The notes below the pieces were generated by a model that saw only the letters and a list, made by a program, of their open reading frames with translations, did not search any database and was not told the DNA's origin. A program made the translations under genes and the position numbers. Shown here one piece after another: positions 17,059 to 23,416 of a stretch of 64,000 nucleotides of DNA; within the stretch, counting starts at the first letter, position 1; each line of letters starts with the position of its first letter. This stretch comes from Atopobacter sp. AH10 (GTDB lineage Bacteria > Bacillota > Bacilli > Lactobacillales > Aerococcaceae): contig NZ_QXPZ01000008.1 of NCBI RefSeq assembly GCF_003664595.1, positions 1 to 64,000 on the forward strand. The letters run 5' to 3'.

Positions 17059-17266
17059 ATGCGAGCAACAACTGTTTTTGATTAACTACCATCTTTTCCT
17101 TTAGAATTTTAGATAAACTACTCATCCCATGACGATTTTTAATGTTATATGACATAACAATAAAATCATAGTACTCTTCCCAAAACAACGAAGATGTCGT
17201 ATCAGTGTGTTTATCTAAAATTAAATTTAATTCAGCGTCTAATCGATGATCGATTTGTAATGTCAT
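16988..17266 (-). CDS. N-terminal piece of the split synthetase or separate small protein
   Basis: This 92-residue frame starts at an ATG at 17266 with AAGGAG eight bases upstream, three bases after the hydrolase stop, so it is certainly a translated start. I do not recognise residues 1-83. The last residues overlap the lyase frame by 71 bases. The A6 run near 17014 allows a single-base shift that converts the end into KYTEMVSVFD, which looks like the beginning of a LanKC lyase domain. Either it is an unusual N-terminal extension of the synthetase or a separate protein followed by a poorly initiated lyase. Confidence 0.55.
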   Translation of the reverse strand: MTLQIDHRLDAELNLILDKHTDTTSSLFWEEYYDFIVMSYNIKNRHGMSSLSKILKEKMVVNQKQLLLAYGHGLFILARFNGEKIYGDGFCV

Positions 17267-17268
17267 AG

Positions 17269-18426
17269 TTACCGCTCCTTAGTTAGTTCTTTAATCAAAA
17301 TGTCTGTTATTTTCTTTTTTTCAATTAGTTTTAACTGTTGATGTGAACCTTTGGTCAGGTAAATCTGGCAAAGTCCCTCATCAAGTCTATAAAGCAATTT
17401 CTTAAAATAAAAAATTTGATTTACTGGACAAACTGTATCTTCAATACTATGTATAAATGTCAATTTACAACAAGGATACGTTCCTTTTCCAACTAATGAT
17501 GTTGGATTAACTTTTTTTATATTATTTTCGATTCCTACAGGAAAATATTTACGCATTAAGCCTTTAGCTTTAGAAAAAAATAGTTGAAAATATATGTCAG
17601 TAAATCCATTTATAATAAATACATTGCTAACATCTATAGATTTACTGACTTTTAGTGACAAAAGAACAGATAAATAGCCACCGTAACTTTCTCCAATAAC
17701 TATTTTTTTGCCAGTATAACTCCTAATAACAGTTAGAATAGAGTCAATATCTTTTTTACCACCCTGTTGATAGATCATTTCTTGATATTCTTGAGAATAG
17801 CCTGTTGAACCAGCGTAGTTTATTAATACCATTCTATACAAGTTTAGTTTATTTAGTTTATCTATAGTATAATCATAAAATTGCATATAGTTACTTTCAG
17901 GTCCGCCATGAAGAAAGAATATGACATTTTGACTGTTTAAGTTATTATCATATACAGGAATACCATTGATAATTTTGTGCCGAAAGGCAAAATTAAAGTC
18001 ATCACTTTTCTCGATCAATTCAGAAATGGTATATAATTTACCTGGCTGAGTAAAACTACTTATTAAAAACAAACATTCTGTTTGTAAGAGAGCATGACCC
18101 TCAACAAATCCGTCAATAACTAGTTTCATATCGTTTATACTGATATATGCACAATGTCGATCATGCTTAATATCCACTTTGTTATTCTTGATAAATTCTT
18201 CCCGTGAAGAAATGATCCTTTTCAACACTTTTTTCTCATAATTAAATTGTATTCGTTTATACATCCTTAATTTGCCTCGATATAATTTACCTATTTTCTC
18301 AGCAACATTGTTTTTTAAGTCTACAACAATAATATAACCTTCAATAGTTTCACATACAAACGAACATTTAGAAATCACCAGTATTATCTTATATATTATA
18401 TTTTTAATAGCCTTGTGCTCTTTAAG
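17269..18426 (-). CDS. Prolyl-oligopeptidase-like serine hydrolase, C-terminal part (candidate leader peptidase)
   Basis: The alpha/beta-hydrolase domain of an S9 peptidase is complete: oxyanion region FFLHGGPES, nucleophile Ser in GESYGGY, Asp in IHSIEDTVCP and His in KGSHQQ, in S9 order. The frame is open without an ATG back to the A8 run at 18427-18434, where it joins the 18422-18640 frame; a GTG at 18378 is the nominal start. The part before the hydrolase domain is a short beta-rich region, much smaller than the usual seven-bladed propeller. Prolyl oligopeptidases remove leaders in some class III lanthipeptide pathways (FlaP of flavipeptin), so a maturation role is inferred. The A8 run makes it frameshifted as sequenced. 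Confidence 0.72.
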   Translation of the reverse strand, partial: LKEHKAIKNIIYKIILVISKCSFVCETIEGYIIVVDLKNNVAEKIGKLYRGKLRMYKRIQFNYEKKVLKRIISSREEFIKNNKVDIKHDRHCAYISINDMKLVIDGFVEGHALLQTECLFLISSFTQPGKLYTISELIEKSDDFNFAFRHKIINGIPVYDNNLNSQNVIFFLHGGPESNYMQFYDYTIDKLNKLNLYRMVLINYAGSTGYSQEYQEMIYQQGGKKDIDSILTVIRSYTGKKIVIGESYGGYLSVLLSLKVSKSIDVSNVFIINGFTDIYFQLFFSKAKGLMRKYFPVGIENNIKKVNPTSLVGKGTYPCCKLTFIHSIEDTVCPVNQIFYFKKLLYRLDEGLCQIYLTKGSHQQLKLIEKKKITDILIKELTKER

Positions 18427-18640
18427 TTTTTTTTGAATCAGTATTATATAAATAGATATTTTTCCTACACTGAATAAGTAAATTATGATGCAACCACTTA
18501 ACAGACACTATATCTTCCTTTATCCAATTTATAGATTCCATTATGTTAGAATTTACTTTACTATAGCATATTTCAAACTTCCCACTTAATAAATTTTTGA
18601 TATAGGAATATCTATTTTTAAATTCATTAGATTCTAACAT
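18422..18640 (-). CDS. N-terminal part of the split S9-like hydrolase
   Basis: The 72-codon frame begins at an ATG at 18640 and stops just after an A8 run (18427-18434). Removing one A makes it continuous with the hydrolase at 17269-18378 with no stop between. The sequence has beta-strand-like pieces (WIKEDIVSVKWLHHNLLIQC) compatible with propeller blades. The start is uncertain because the best ribosome-binding site (GGGAGAGGTG) is about 27 bases upstream of the ATG. Confidence 0.5.
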   Translation of the reverse strand: MLESNEFKNRYSYIKNLLSGKFEICYSKVNSNIMESINWIKEDIVSVKWLHHNLLIQCRKNIYLYNTDSKKT

Positions 18641-18754
18641 ATAAATTTCACTATAAATAAGTAATCACCTCTCCCACCTATTGCTTTTTCACGTTATTAG
18701 TTGGGATCGCAAAGTATATTCAAGTATTACTAGGTTATTATAAGTTTACTTTTC

Positions 18755-18798
18755 CTTTATATAAAAAAGGGGAGCTCCTCCCCTTTTTTTATATAAAG
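18755..18798 (-). terminator. Very strong hairpin between RiPP precursor and enzyme genes
   Basis: A near-perfect 20-bp stem CTTTATATAAAAAAGGGGAG / CTCCCC-T7-ATATAAAG (one bulge) carries internal A and T runs. It lies 11 bases after the precursor stop and about 115 bases before the hydrolase frame. It fits an attenuating terminator that keeps precursor mRNA in excess. Confidence 0.8.
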
Positions 18799-18808
18799 AG
18801 TTACTCTC

Positions 18809-19049
18809 TTATGGTCGAGCTGTACACCTCTGCGAATGTGCCCAAGGGGCTGACATAGCGTTAACTGCTAGTTCTTGATCTAATCCTAAAGTCACCAGCG
18901 CATCAATATCTTTATTAATAAGAGCCTGCTTTTCTATATCATTTAAATCGTATTTAGATAAAAACGATTCAGGATCAGCTAAATACTCACTTATAACGGA
19001 AATATCCCCCTGAAGTTCATTAATAACATTATCTAAACCTTTTTTTCAT
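18809..19049 (-). CDS. RiPP precursor with LigA-like leader (frameshifted at an A7 run)
   Basis: An ATG at 19049 with AAGGAG eight bases upstream is followed by AAAAAAA (19040-19046). As written, the frame stops after six codons. With one A fewer it reads a 79-residue acidic peptide ending at TAA 18809-18811. The leader-like part has FLSKYDLNDIEKQALINKDI and ALVTLGL, the pattern of LigA-like (PF07746-type) helical peptides. The C-terminus MSAPWAHSQRCTARP has two Ser, one Thr and one Cys, suitable for dehydration and one thioether ring (Ser-x-x-Cys). It is first in an operon with a lyase-kinase enzyme, peptidase and transporter. This CDS is too short and too broken for automatic gene calling. 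That it is a RiPP precursor is inference. Confidence 0.6.
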
Positions 19050-19210
19050 CAAATCCACTCCTTATATTTATTTTATTTTAATGTATAGTAGCATATTCTT
19101 AATATGAAAGCTAGCACTAAATTGCATTTATTACTGTGTAAACGTTTTTCTTCTATCAGCGCTAATTGTCCCACTACTTTTTTCCTGACTTTGACACTTA
19201 AAAAATAAAA

Positions 19211-19260
19211 AAGCGAGTATAGATGTTGATTTAACAACGTTTATACTCGCTTTGCTTTTT
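19211..19260 (-). terminator. Terminator downstream of the IS remnant
   Basis: The stem AAAGCGAGTATA / TATACTCGCTTT has an inner GTTG-ATTTAA-CAAC hairpin and T-rich flanks on both strands. It lies just after the transposase fragment and before the RiPP operon, so it insulates that operon from upstream transcription. Confidence 0.7.
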
Positions 19261-19273
19261 TTATCTGTATATA

Positions 19274-19540
19274 CTAGAGTCTCACTTGTGTGGTTATTCC
19301 ACCAAATGCTAAGAGCTTTAAATGAAGAGCTTCTAGTATAGCTTCAAAATCGTCATTCGGCTGATGCTTTATAAAATAATCGTAGCCTGTGTCTTGCGGA
19401 ATAAGCGACAGTGTCGCTGTATTTAAGGCGGTTGGAATACATTCTGTTGAAAGTTGTAGACCCTGTACTTTTAGTTGATACTCTAACAAACGTTGAATAA
19501 CAAGTGCGAGGTAACATATCACAAAATGACCTCTAACTTA
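19274..19540 (-). pseudogene. C-terminal fragment of an IS1634-like transposase
   Basis: Reading from the junction near 19540, the frame encodes GHFVICYLALVIQRLLEYQL followed by about 65 residues to a stop at 19274. The GHF-ICFLAL-RLLE pattern is typical of the C-terminal part of IS1634/IS4-type DDE transposases. Only about 85 residues remain. The fragment begins exactly where the abiEii reading frame breaks off, marking a recombination or insertion junction. Confidence 0.6.
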
Positions 19541-20019
19541 TCCTTTGAGAAAACAGATTGCAGTTGATAAGAAATTTCTCGTGGTGTAATCTGGTCACCT
19601 GTCGTTATATCGATAAAGACAACCTCACGTAGGGTATCAAATGTCGCGTTGAGTTTTAGGGAAAAGCCTCCATACTCATCGTCTTGTCGGATTGGCTCAA
19701 GCATGTCAATTTCAAATTGAAAGCCATCAGAAGGTAGACTGACTATTTCTGTGAAGATTGCTTGGATGTTTTCCTCGTTGAGAGGTTGACCTTTCAAGGT
19801 AACATCTAAGTCCATTGTTGTCCGTTTATCTAAGCCAATCATCTGGCCGATAAGAAAACCACCTTTCACTATAAAAGAATCTTTATACCGACTCTCCGAG
19901 ATGAGTTTTAGGACTTGCTCAATCAAATAGTTTTGCTGAACTTGTTGAGCAGGTATTCCTTTATTTCTTGCGATATTCTTGATTTTAGCTTTGAAACTAT
20001 TGGCATTTGAAAATTTCAC
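19519..20019 (-). pseudogene. abiEii: Truncated AbiEii-type nucleotidyltransferase toxin
   Basis: The 166-residue protein has the first AbiEii motifs: KGGFLIGQ with TTMDLDVTLKG, the nucleotidyltransferase Gly-Gly and Asp-x-Asp, and VVFIDITTGD. Family members usually have about 230-300 residues with further Lys and Asp motifs that are missing here. The frame runs into transposase sequence at about 19535 and stops at 19519. The ATG overlaps the stop of abiEi by four bases, the classic AbiE arrangement. The toxin is probably inactive because the C-terminal half is lost. Confidence 0.75.
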
Positions 20020-20609
20020 GACAAGACCTCCACATAAGATTGTAGCTTGTCAGTTACTTTAAAAAGTTGTGCATAATGATACAAGTTGGGGTAATTCACA
20101 GCTCCTTTTTTGAAGTAAGCTTGAAAAGCTGGTGCAACGACTTGAATATCAACATGATAGGTCGTTCGTAGGCACTCAACCAACGTTCGTTCCATATCAT
20201 ACACTGAAATAAACTGCCCAACCTGTCGCTCCAGTTTTATAACGCCAATTTCATGATAATTTCTAGCAACAATCGGTTTAATTCCTGCTTTTTTAATTAA
20301 CGTTGTATTTGTCCCAAAGGGAAAGGTCATCACAGGTTCAAACGGAACGGTAAGTGAAAGACCATGTAACCAGAGAGCAGTTTCTAAGGAATAAATTCCT
20401 TTTGGAAAACGATACTGTAAACTAAAAAAGTCATCAATATAGGTATCTGGCAGATGATAGATGCCTCTTTCAATTGATTCCACTTTACCTTTTGAGACTA
20501 ATTGATTCAGCTGTTGGTAAGAGAAGCCAAGTTTTTCCATATCACGGAAAGTTATAACTCCATGATTTTTCTTAATATAATGATAGACAGGTTTCTCTAT
20601 CAAATCCAT
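20016..20609 (-). CDS. abiEi: AbiEi-type antitoxin / transcriptional autorepressor
   Basis: The 197-residue protein has an N-terminal winged-helix region (HGVITFRDMEKLGFSYQQLN) and the AbiEi-type body (RGIYHLPD, YSLETALWLHGLS, SVYDMERTLVECLR). The ATG at 20609 is chosen because GGAGGTGG lies upstream; an in-frame upstream start at 20639 falls inside the operator. AbiEi proteins neutralise AbiEii indirectly and repress their own promoter by binding inverted repeats, and a perfect inverted repeat lies at 20623-20665. The gene looks intact although its partner toxin is truncated. Confidence 0.85.
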   Translation of the reverse strand: MDLIEKPVYHYIKKNHGVITFRDMEKLGFSYQQLNQLVSKGKVESIERGIYHLPDTYIDDFFSLQYRFPKGIYSLETALWLHGLSLTVPFEPVMTFPFGTNTTLIKKAGIKPIVARNYHEIGVIKLERQVGQFISVYDMERTLVECLRTTYHVDIQVVAPAFQAYFKKGAVNYPNLYHYAQLFKVTDKLQSYVEVLS

Positions 20610-20622
20610 GTTGCCACCTCCA

Positions 20623-20665
20623 AAACAATATGCTAACACTCCGCAATAATGTTAGCATATTGTTT
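20623..20665. promoter_or_regulatory. Perfect 16-bp inverted repeat, probable AbiEi operator
   Basis: AAACAATATGCTAACA (20623-20638) and its exact complement (20650-20665) are separated by 11 bases, directly upstream of abiEi. Known AbiEi antitoxins bind such repeats in their promoter. Confidence 0.8.
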
Positions 20666-20700
20666 CGAAATGATCAATTATAGAATCGAGTAGGACTCTA

Positions 20701-20765
20701 CCCATTAGTTGGGCAGAGGACCTCTCACACCACCGTACGTACGGTTCCGTATACGGCGGTTCAAT
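20701..20765 (-). other. Group II intron 3' end (domains V-VI remnant)
   Basis: On the minus strand, GAACCGCCGTATACGGAACC and the continuation CGTACGTACGGTGGTGTGAGAGG match the catalytic domain V pattern of bacterial group II introns, followed by a domain VI-like stem. It directly follows the maturase tail at 20761-21070. Only the 3' part of the intron is present. Confidence 0.75.
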
Positions 20766-21070
20766 ATGTTAAGTAAACACGCTCTGCCAATGCGACTAGA
20801 TTAACTAGTCCCCATTGGTAGAGCTTTTCTTTGGTAATTGCGCGATGTAGCTCTGGCGTTCTGGCTAAACACCAGTACTTCTTGCGTGAAAATCCAATCC
20901 GTTTAGCACTATCGAGGTCAAGACCTAGAGCTATTAACCTTTCTATCTTGGTGCGACATTTCTTCCAGCGTTTTAATATCTGTTGCCTCATACGTCTGTG
21001 GAGACAGGACTCGATGTTTTGAATGTATCTTTTAATAAAACCCGTTCCAAAATATTGAATCCATCTGTAA
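20761..21070 (-). pseudogene. ltrA: C-terminal fragment of a group II intron maturase/reverse transcriptase
   Basis: The frame encodes RWIQYFGTGFIKRYIQNIES, then HRRMRQQILKRWKKCRTKIE and RKKYWCLARTPELHRAITKE, the maturase domain X and C-terminal signature of LtrA-type proteins. The reverse-transcriptase domain is missing; the open frame fades upstream of about 21070, where IS21-like DNA begins. The intron is therefore dead. Confidence 0.75.
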
Positions 21071-21097
21071 TAAATTAATTATAGATGGAAATGAGTA

Positions 21098-21992
21098 CTA
21101 GGTGGTCCCTTTTTGAATGGCAATTCTGCCTCTAAGTGGTCCCCTTTTAAAGTACAATAAACATCTTGGAGGCCAGTTATGAGTAAAGAAATCATCTTAG
21201 ACTTATGTCGACAATTGCGTTTAGGCAGCTCTATTGCCGAATATTATCAAGAGATTGAAGCATCAAGTCATGAAGAATTTCTGATTAAAATTCTTACTGA
21301 AGCGCTAGCTAGACGGAAAATCGAAATTAGTAAACGCTATATCCGTCAAGCTGGCTTTGAAATCCTCAAAGGTTTAGACAGTTTTGACTACTCAAATATT
21401 GTTCTACCTAGTCAATTAACACCGGCACTACTCGAAACCTGTGAATTTGTCGATAAGAAACAAAATCTTATTCTTTATGGACAGCCCGGGACGGGAAAAA
21501 CGCATTTAGCGACCGCTTTAGGAGTCCAAACCTGTCTAAATAGGCAACCTGTTCTTTATTACTGTTCTTTATTACAAAAACAGTAAGTTAGTCAACCATC
21601 TCGTTGAGTTAAAGGAAATGAGAAAAGAAGAGCGTTTTTGGAAAAGATTAGAAAAAGCTGCGCCCTTAATTTTAGACGAATGGGGCTATCTTCCATTTGA
21701 ACGACTTGGAACCCAAATGCTTTTTGAAGTAATTTCCAATTGTTACGAGAGAAGGAGTGTGATTTTAACCACCAATTTACCATTCAATGAATGGAATACG
21801 ATCTTCTATGATCAGAAGCTAACCGCCGCTATTTTGGATCGCATGGTTCATCACGGCTTACTCATTATGCACGAGGGAGAAAGTTATCGCTTAAGGCATT
21901 CATCCATGCAATAAATAACGAAGCAATAAATAACGCAGGGGTGGCTGGATTTTAATTGCCATAGTGGTTGATTTTTTAATTGCCAAACACAG
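21098..21992 (+). mobile_element. Remnant of an IS21-family insertion sequence
   Basis: It is bounded by short repeated end motifs: GTGGTCCCTTTTTGAATGGC and GTGGTCCCCTTTT before istB, and TTTTAATTGCCA / TTTTTTAATTGCCA-type repeats after it (21948-21992), similar to the multiple terminal repeats of IS21 elements. Only istB remains; the transposase istA is absent, so the element cannot move by itself. Confidence 0.6.
21179..21914 (+). pseudogene. istB: Frameshifted IS21 helper ATPase
   Basis: Frame 1 (21179-21586) carries the N-terminal domain and Walker A GQPGTGKTH. Frame 2 (through 21914) carries LVNHLVELKEM, Walker B PLILDEWGYLPF, the sensor motif TTNLPFNEW and the C-terminus. Together they make one IstB of about 240 residues. 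The break is caused by a 13-bp tandem duplication, GTTCTTTATTACT (21551-21563) followed by GTTCTTTATTACA (21564-21576); removing one copy restores QPVLYYKNSKLVNHLVELK. A start ATG with GGAGGCC is present. Confidence 0.85.
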
Positions 21993-22150
21993 TTCTGATT
22001 TCATCATCGCTTTGGAACCCACTTGATTTTTTAGCTTTCTCTACTAAACGTTCTCGATCTTTTTTTGTCTTTAACTGCTCTTTTTTTGGAGTAGGTTAGC
22101 ACAAATTTATCGACGAATGTATAACTCTCATCATTCAATTTAACTTCCTG
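21990..22150 (-). pseudogene. Internal fragment of an IS1634-like transposase
   Basis: The minus-strand frames read SYTFVDKFVLTYSKKRA followed, after a one-base shift in an A7 run, by KDRERLVEKAKKSSGF. This resembles the conserved YVVTYS-KKA-KD-RERLIEKAKK segment of IS1634-family transposases. It is probably the same element whose C-terminus is at 19274-19540. Confidence 0.5.
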
Positions 22151-22270
22151 TTATAATAAAACTATTTTACCATAGATATACATTTAATATGATATATATT
22201 TTAGCCTCTAGTATGCGCATAATGTTTGTCGCTAGCAGAATCCCTTCGTGTAAATATAACGAGTTTATGG

Positions 22271-22309
22271 TATAATATAGTGTAATAGAGGCAATGTTAT
22301 ACAAGGAGG
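22271..22309 (+). promoter_or_regulatory. Extended -10 promoter and strong RBS of the Fic pair
   Basis: TGGTATAAT (extended -10, TATAAT at 22271-22276) lies 40 bases upstream of the antitoxin ATG. AAGGAGGT (22303-22310) gives an excellent ribosome-binding site. A clear -35 box is not seen. Confidence 0.55.
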
Positions 22310-22315
22310 TGCGCC

Positions 22316-22504
22316 ATGACTCTTGATGTAAATAAAGAAAAATTAACAATTTTAGGGATTCCCTTTGATAACTTTTCAGATTTTGATACCGTCTGGTATG
22401 CTATTGGGTCATCAATGATTGAAAATTATGAACCTACTGTTCAAGATGTGATTGATTTAAAAACTTATGTTATCAACAGACGAAAGGAATTGAATATTGG
22501 TTAA
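22316..22504 (+). CDS. Small antitoxin of a Fic toxin (class I, VbhA-like)
   Basis: The 62-residue protein contains SSMIEN at residues 32-37, fitting the [S/T]xxxE[G/N] inhibitory helix motif by which class I antitoxins block ATP binding in Fic enzymes. The Glu normally contacts the second Arg of the Fic active-site loop. It overlaps the fic gene by eight bases. The C-terminal part is helical with no DNA-binding motif that I can recognise. Confidence 0.75.
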   Translation: MTLDVNKEKLTILGIPFDNFSDFDTVWYAIGSSMIENYEPTVQDVIDLKTYVINRRKELNIG

Positions 22505-23108
22505 AAATCAATACGAAGGTTACGAGTACATTGATCCTAATCACCAATATACATATCCAAATTCTACAGTCTTAATCAACAAACAAAATATTACAAATAT
22601 TAAAGAAGCTTACCGGAATGAGCATTTATTCGTTACTAGAAGGCTTGCAGACTTGCGCTTGAAAGTCATTGAAGTCTACTCCATTAGTGATATTTTAGCC
22701 ATTCATAAATATTTGTTTCAAGATATCTATGCTTGGGCGGGACAATATCGCAAGGTGAATATCTCGAAAAGTGGTAATCCTTTTATGCCAGTACAATCTT
22801 TTAACACTGCCAAAACGTATATAAACCATCTTATTCAAACCTATTATCAAACTGCTAACTCAAAGGATGAGATTATTAAACAATTAGCAAAAATTCTTGA
22901 TAATCTTAATTATTTCCATCCCTTCCGAGAAGGTAATGGACGAACTCAACGAGAAGTCATTCGTTCCTTAGCATTATCGAAAGGGTATTTTGCACAAATA
23001 CGCGTGGAGCAAGATGATGAGCTTTATAATCTTTATATGGACGGAACAGTCTATGGAGACTTAGGAAAATTAGAAGAACTACTTGGAAAAATACTGGAAA
23101 AATTGTAA
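22497..23108 (+). CDS. fic: Fic family protein (AMPylating toxin)
   Basis: The 203-residue protein has a complete Fic core motif HPFREGNGR (residues 141-149) with catalytic His141, and the flap region SGNPFMPVQSF ahead of it. Family enzymes transfer AMP or a related nucleotide group to target proteins such as gyrase or topoisomerase IV. The start is a TTG at 22497 within the antitoxin's last codons, so it is translated by coupling. The pair sits at the edge of a block of decayed mobile elements and is itself intact. Confidence 0.9.
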   Translation: MVKNQYEGYEYIDPNHQYTYPNSTVLINKQNITNIKEAYRNEHLFVTRRLADLRLKVIEVYSISDILAIHKYLFQDIYAWAGQYRKVNISKSGNPFMPVQSFNTAKTYINHLIQTYYQTANSKDEIIKQLAKILDNLNYFHPFREGNGRTQREVIRSLALSKGYFAQIRVEQDDELYNLYMDGTVYGDLGKLEELLGKILEKL

Positions 23109-23199
23109 TTTAGTTTACTACCTTACCCACTGTTATCTTTAATTAATTCTACTTGAACGCCCCTAATATTATTCCTACTAACGATACCTTTTATAAAAA

Positions 23200-23249
23200 C
23201 TCCTTGTCACTTACTATCAGTCTGTAGTTGACAAGGAGCTTTTTATTTT
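23200..23249 (+). terminator. Intrinsic terminator after fic
   Basis: The perfect 10-bp stem CTCCTTGTCA / TGACAAGGAG has a 19-base loop and is followed by CTTTTTATTTT. Confidence 0.85.
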
Positions 23250-23356
23250 GATATTGACTAATTTTAATAGAGGATTTTAGAATGAACTTAGCCAAAATTT
23301 ACCAACAACAAAATTTGAAAAAGTGCCAAAAAAAGATTATTCATAACATGTCCAAT

Positions 23357-23395
23357 CAAAAAAAGCACCCTTTCGCCAAAAGCGAAAAAGTGCTT
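23357..23395 (-). terminator. Intrinsic terminator of rplM-rpsI
   Basis: The minus-strand stem AGCACTTTTTCGC / GCGAAAGGGTGCT is followed by TTTTTTT, about 20 bases after the rpsI stop codon. Confidence 0.85.
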
Positions 23396-23416
23396 GAAAC
23401 ATTGATATAGCAATGA

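Noticed and set aside
18422-18640. The 72-codon frame as an independent small gene
   Set aside because: The frame ends directly behind an A8 run and is seamlessly continued by the hydrolase frame, so it is more likely its N-terminus.
21915-22315. Additional gene between istB and the Fic antitoxin
   Set aside because: Only IS21-like end repeats, a short IS1634-like transposase fragment and the Fic promoter were seen.
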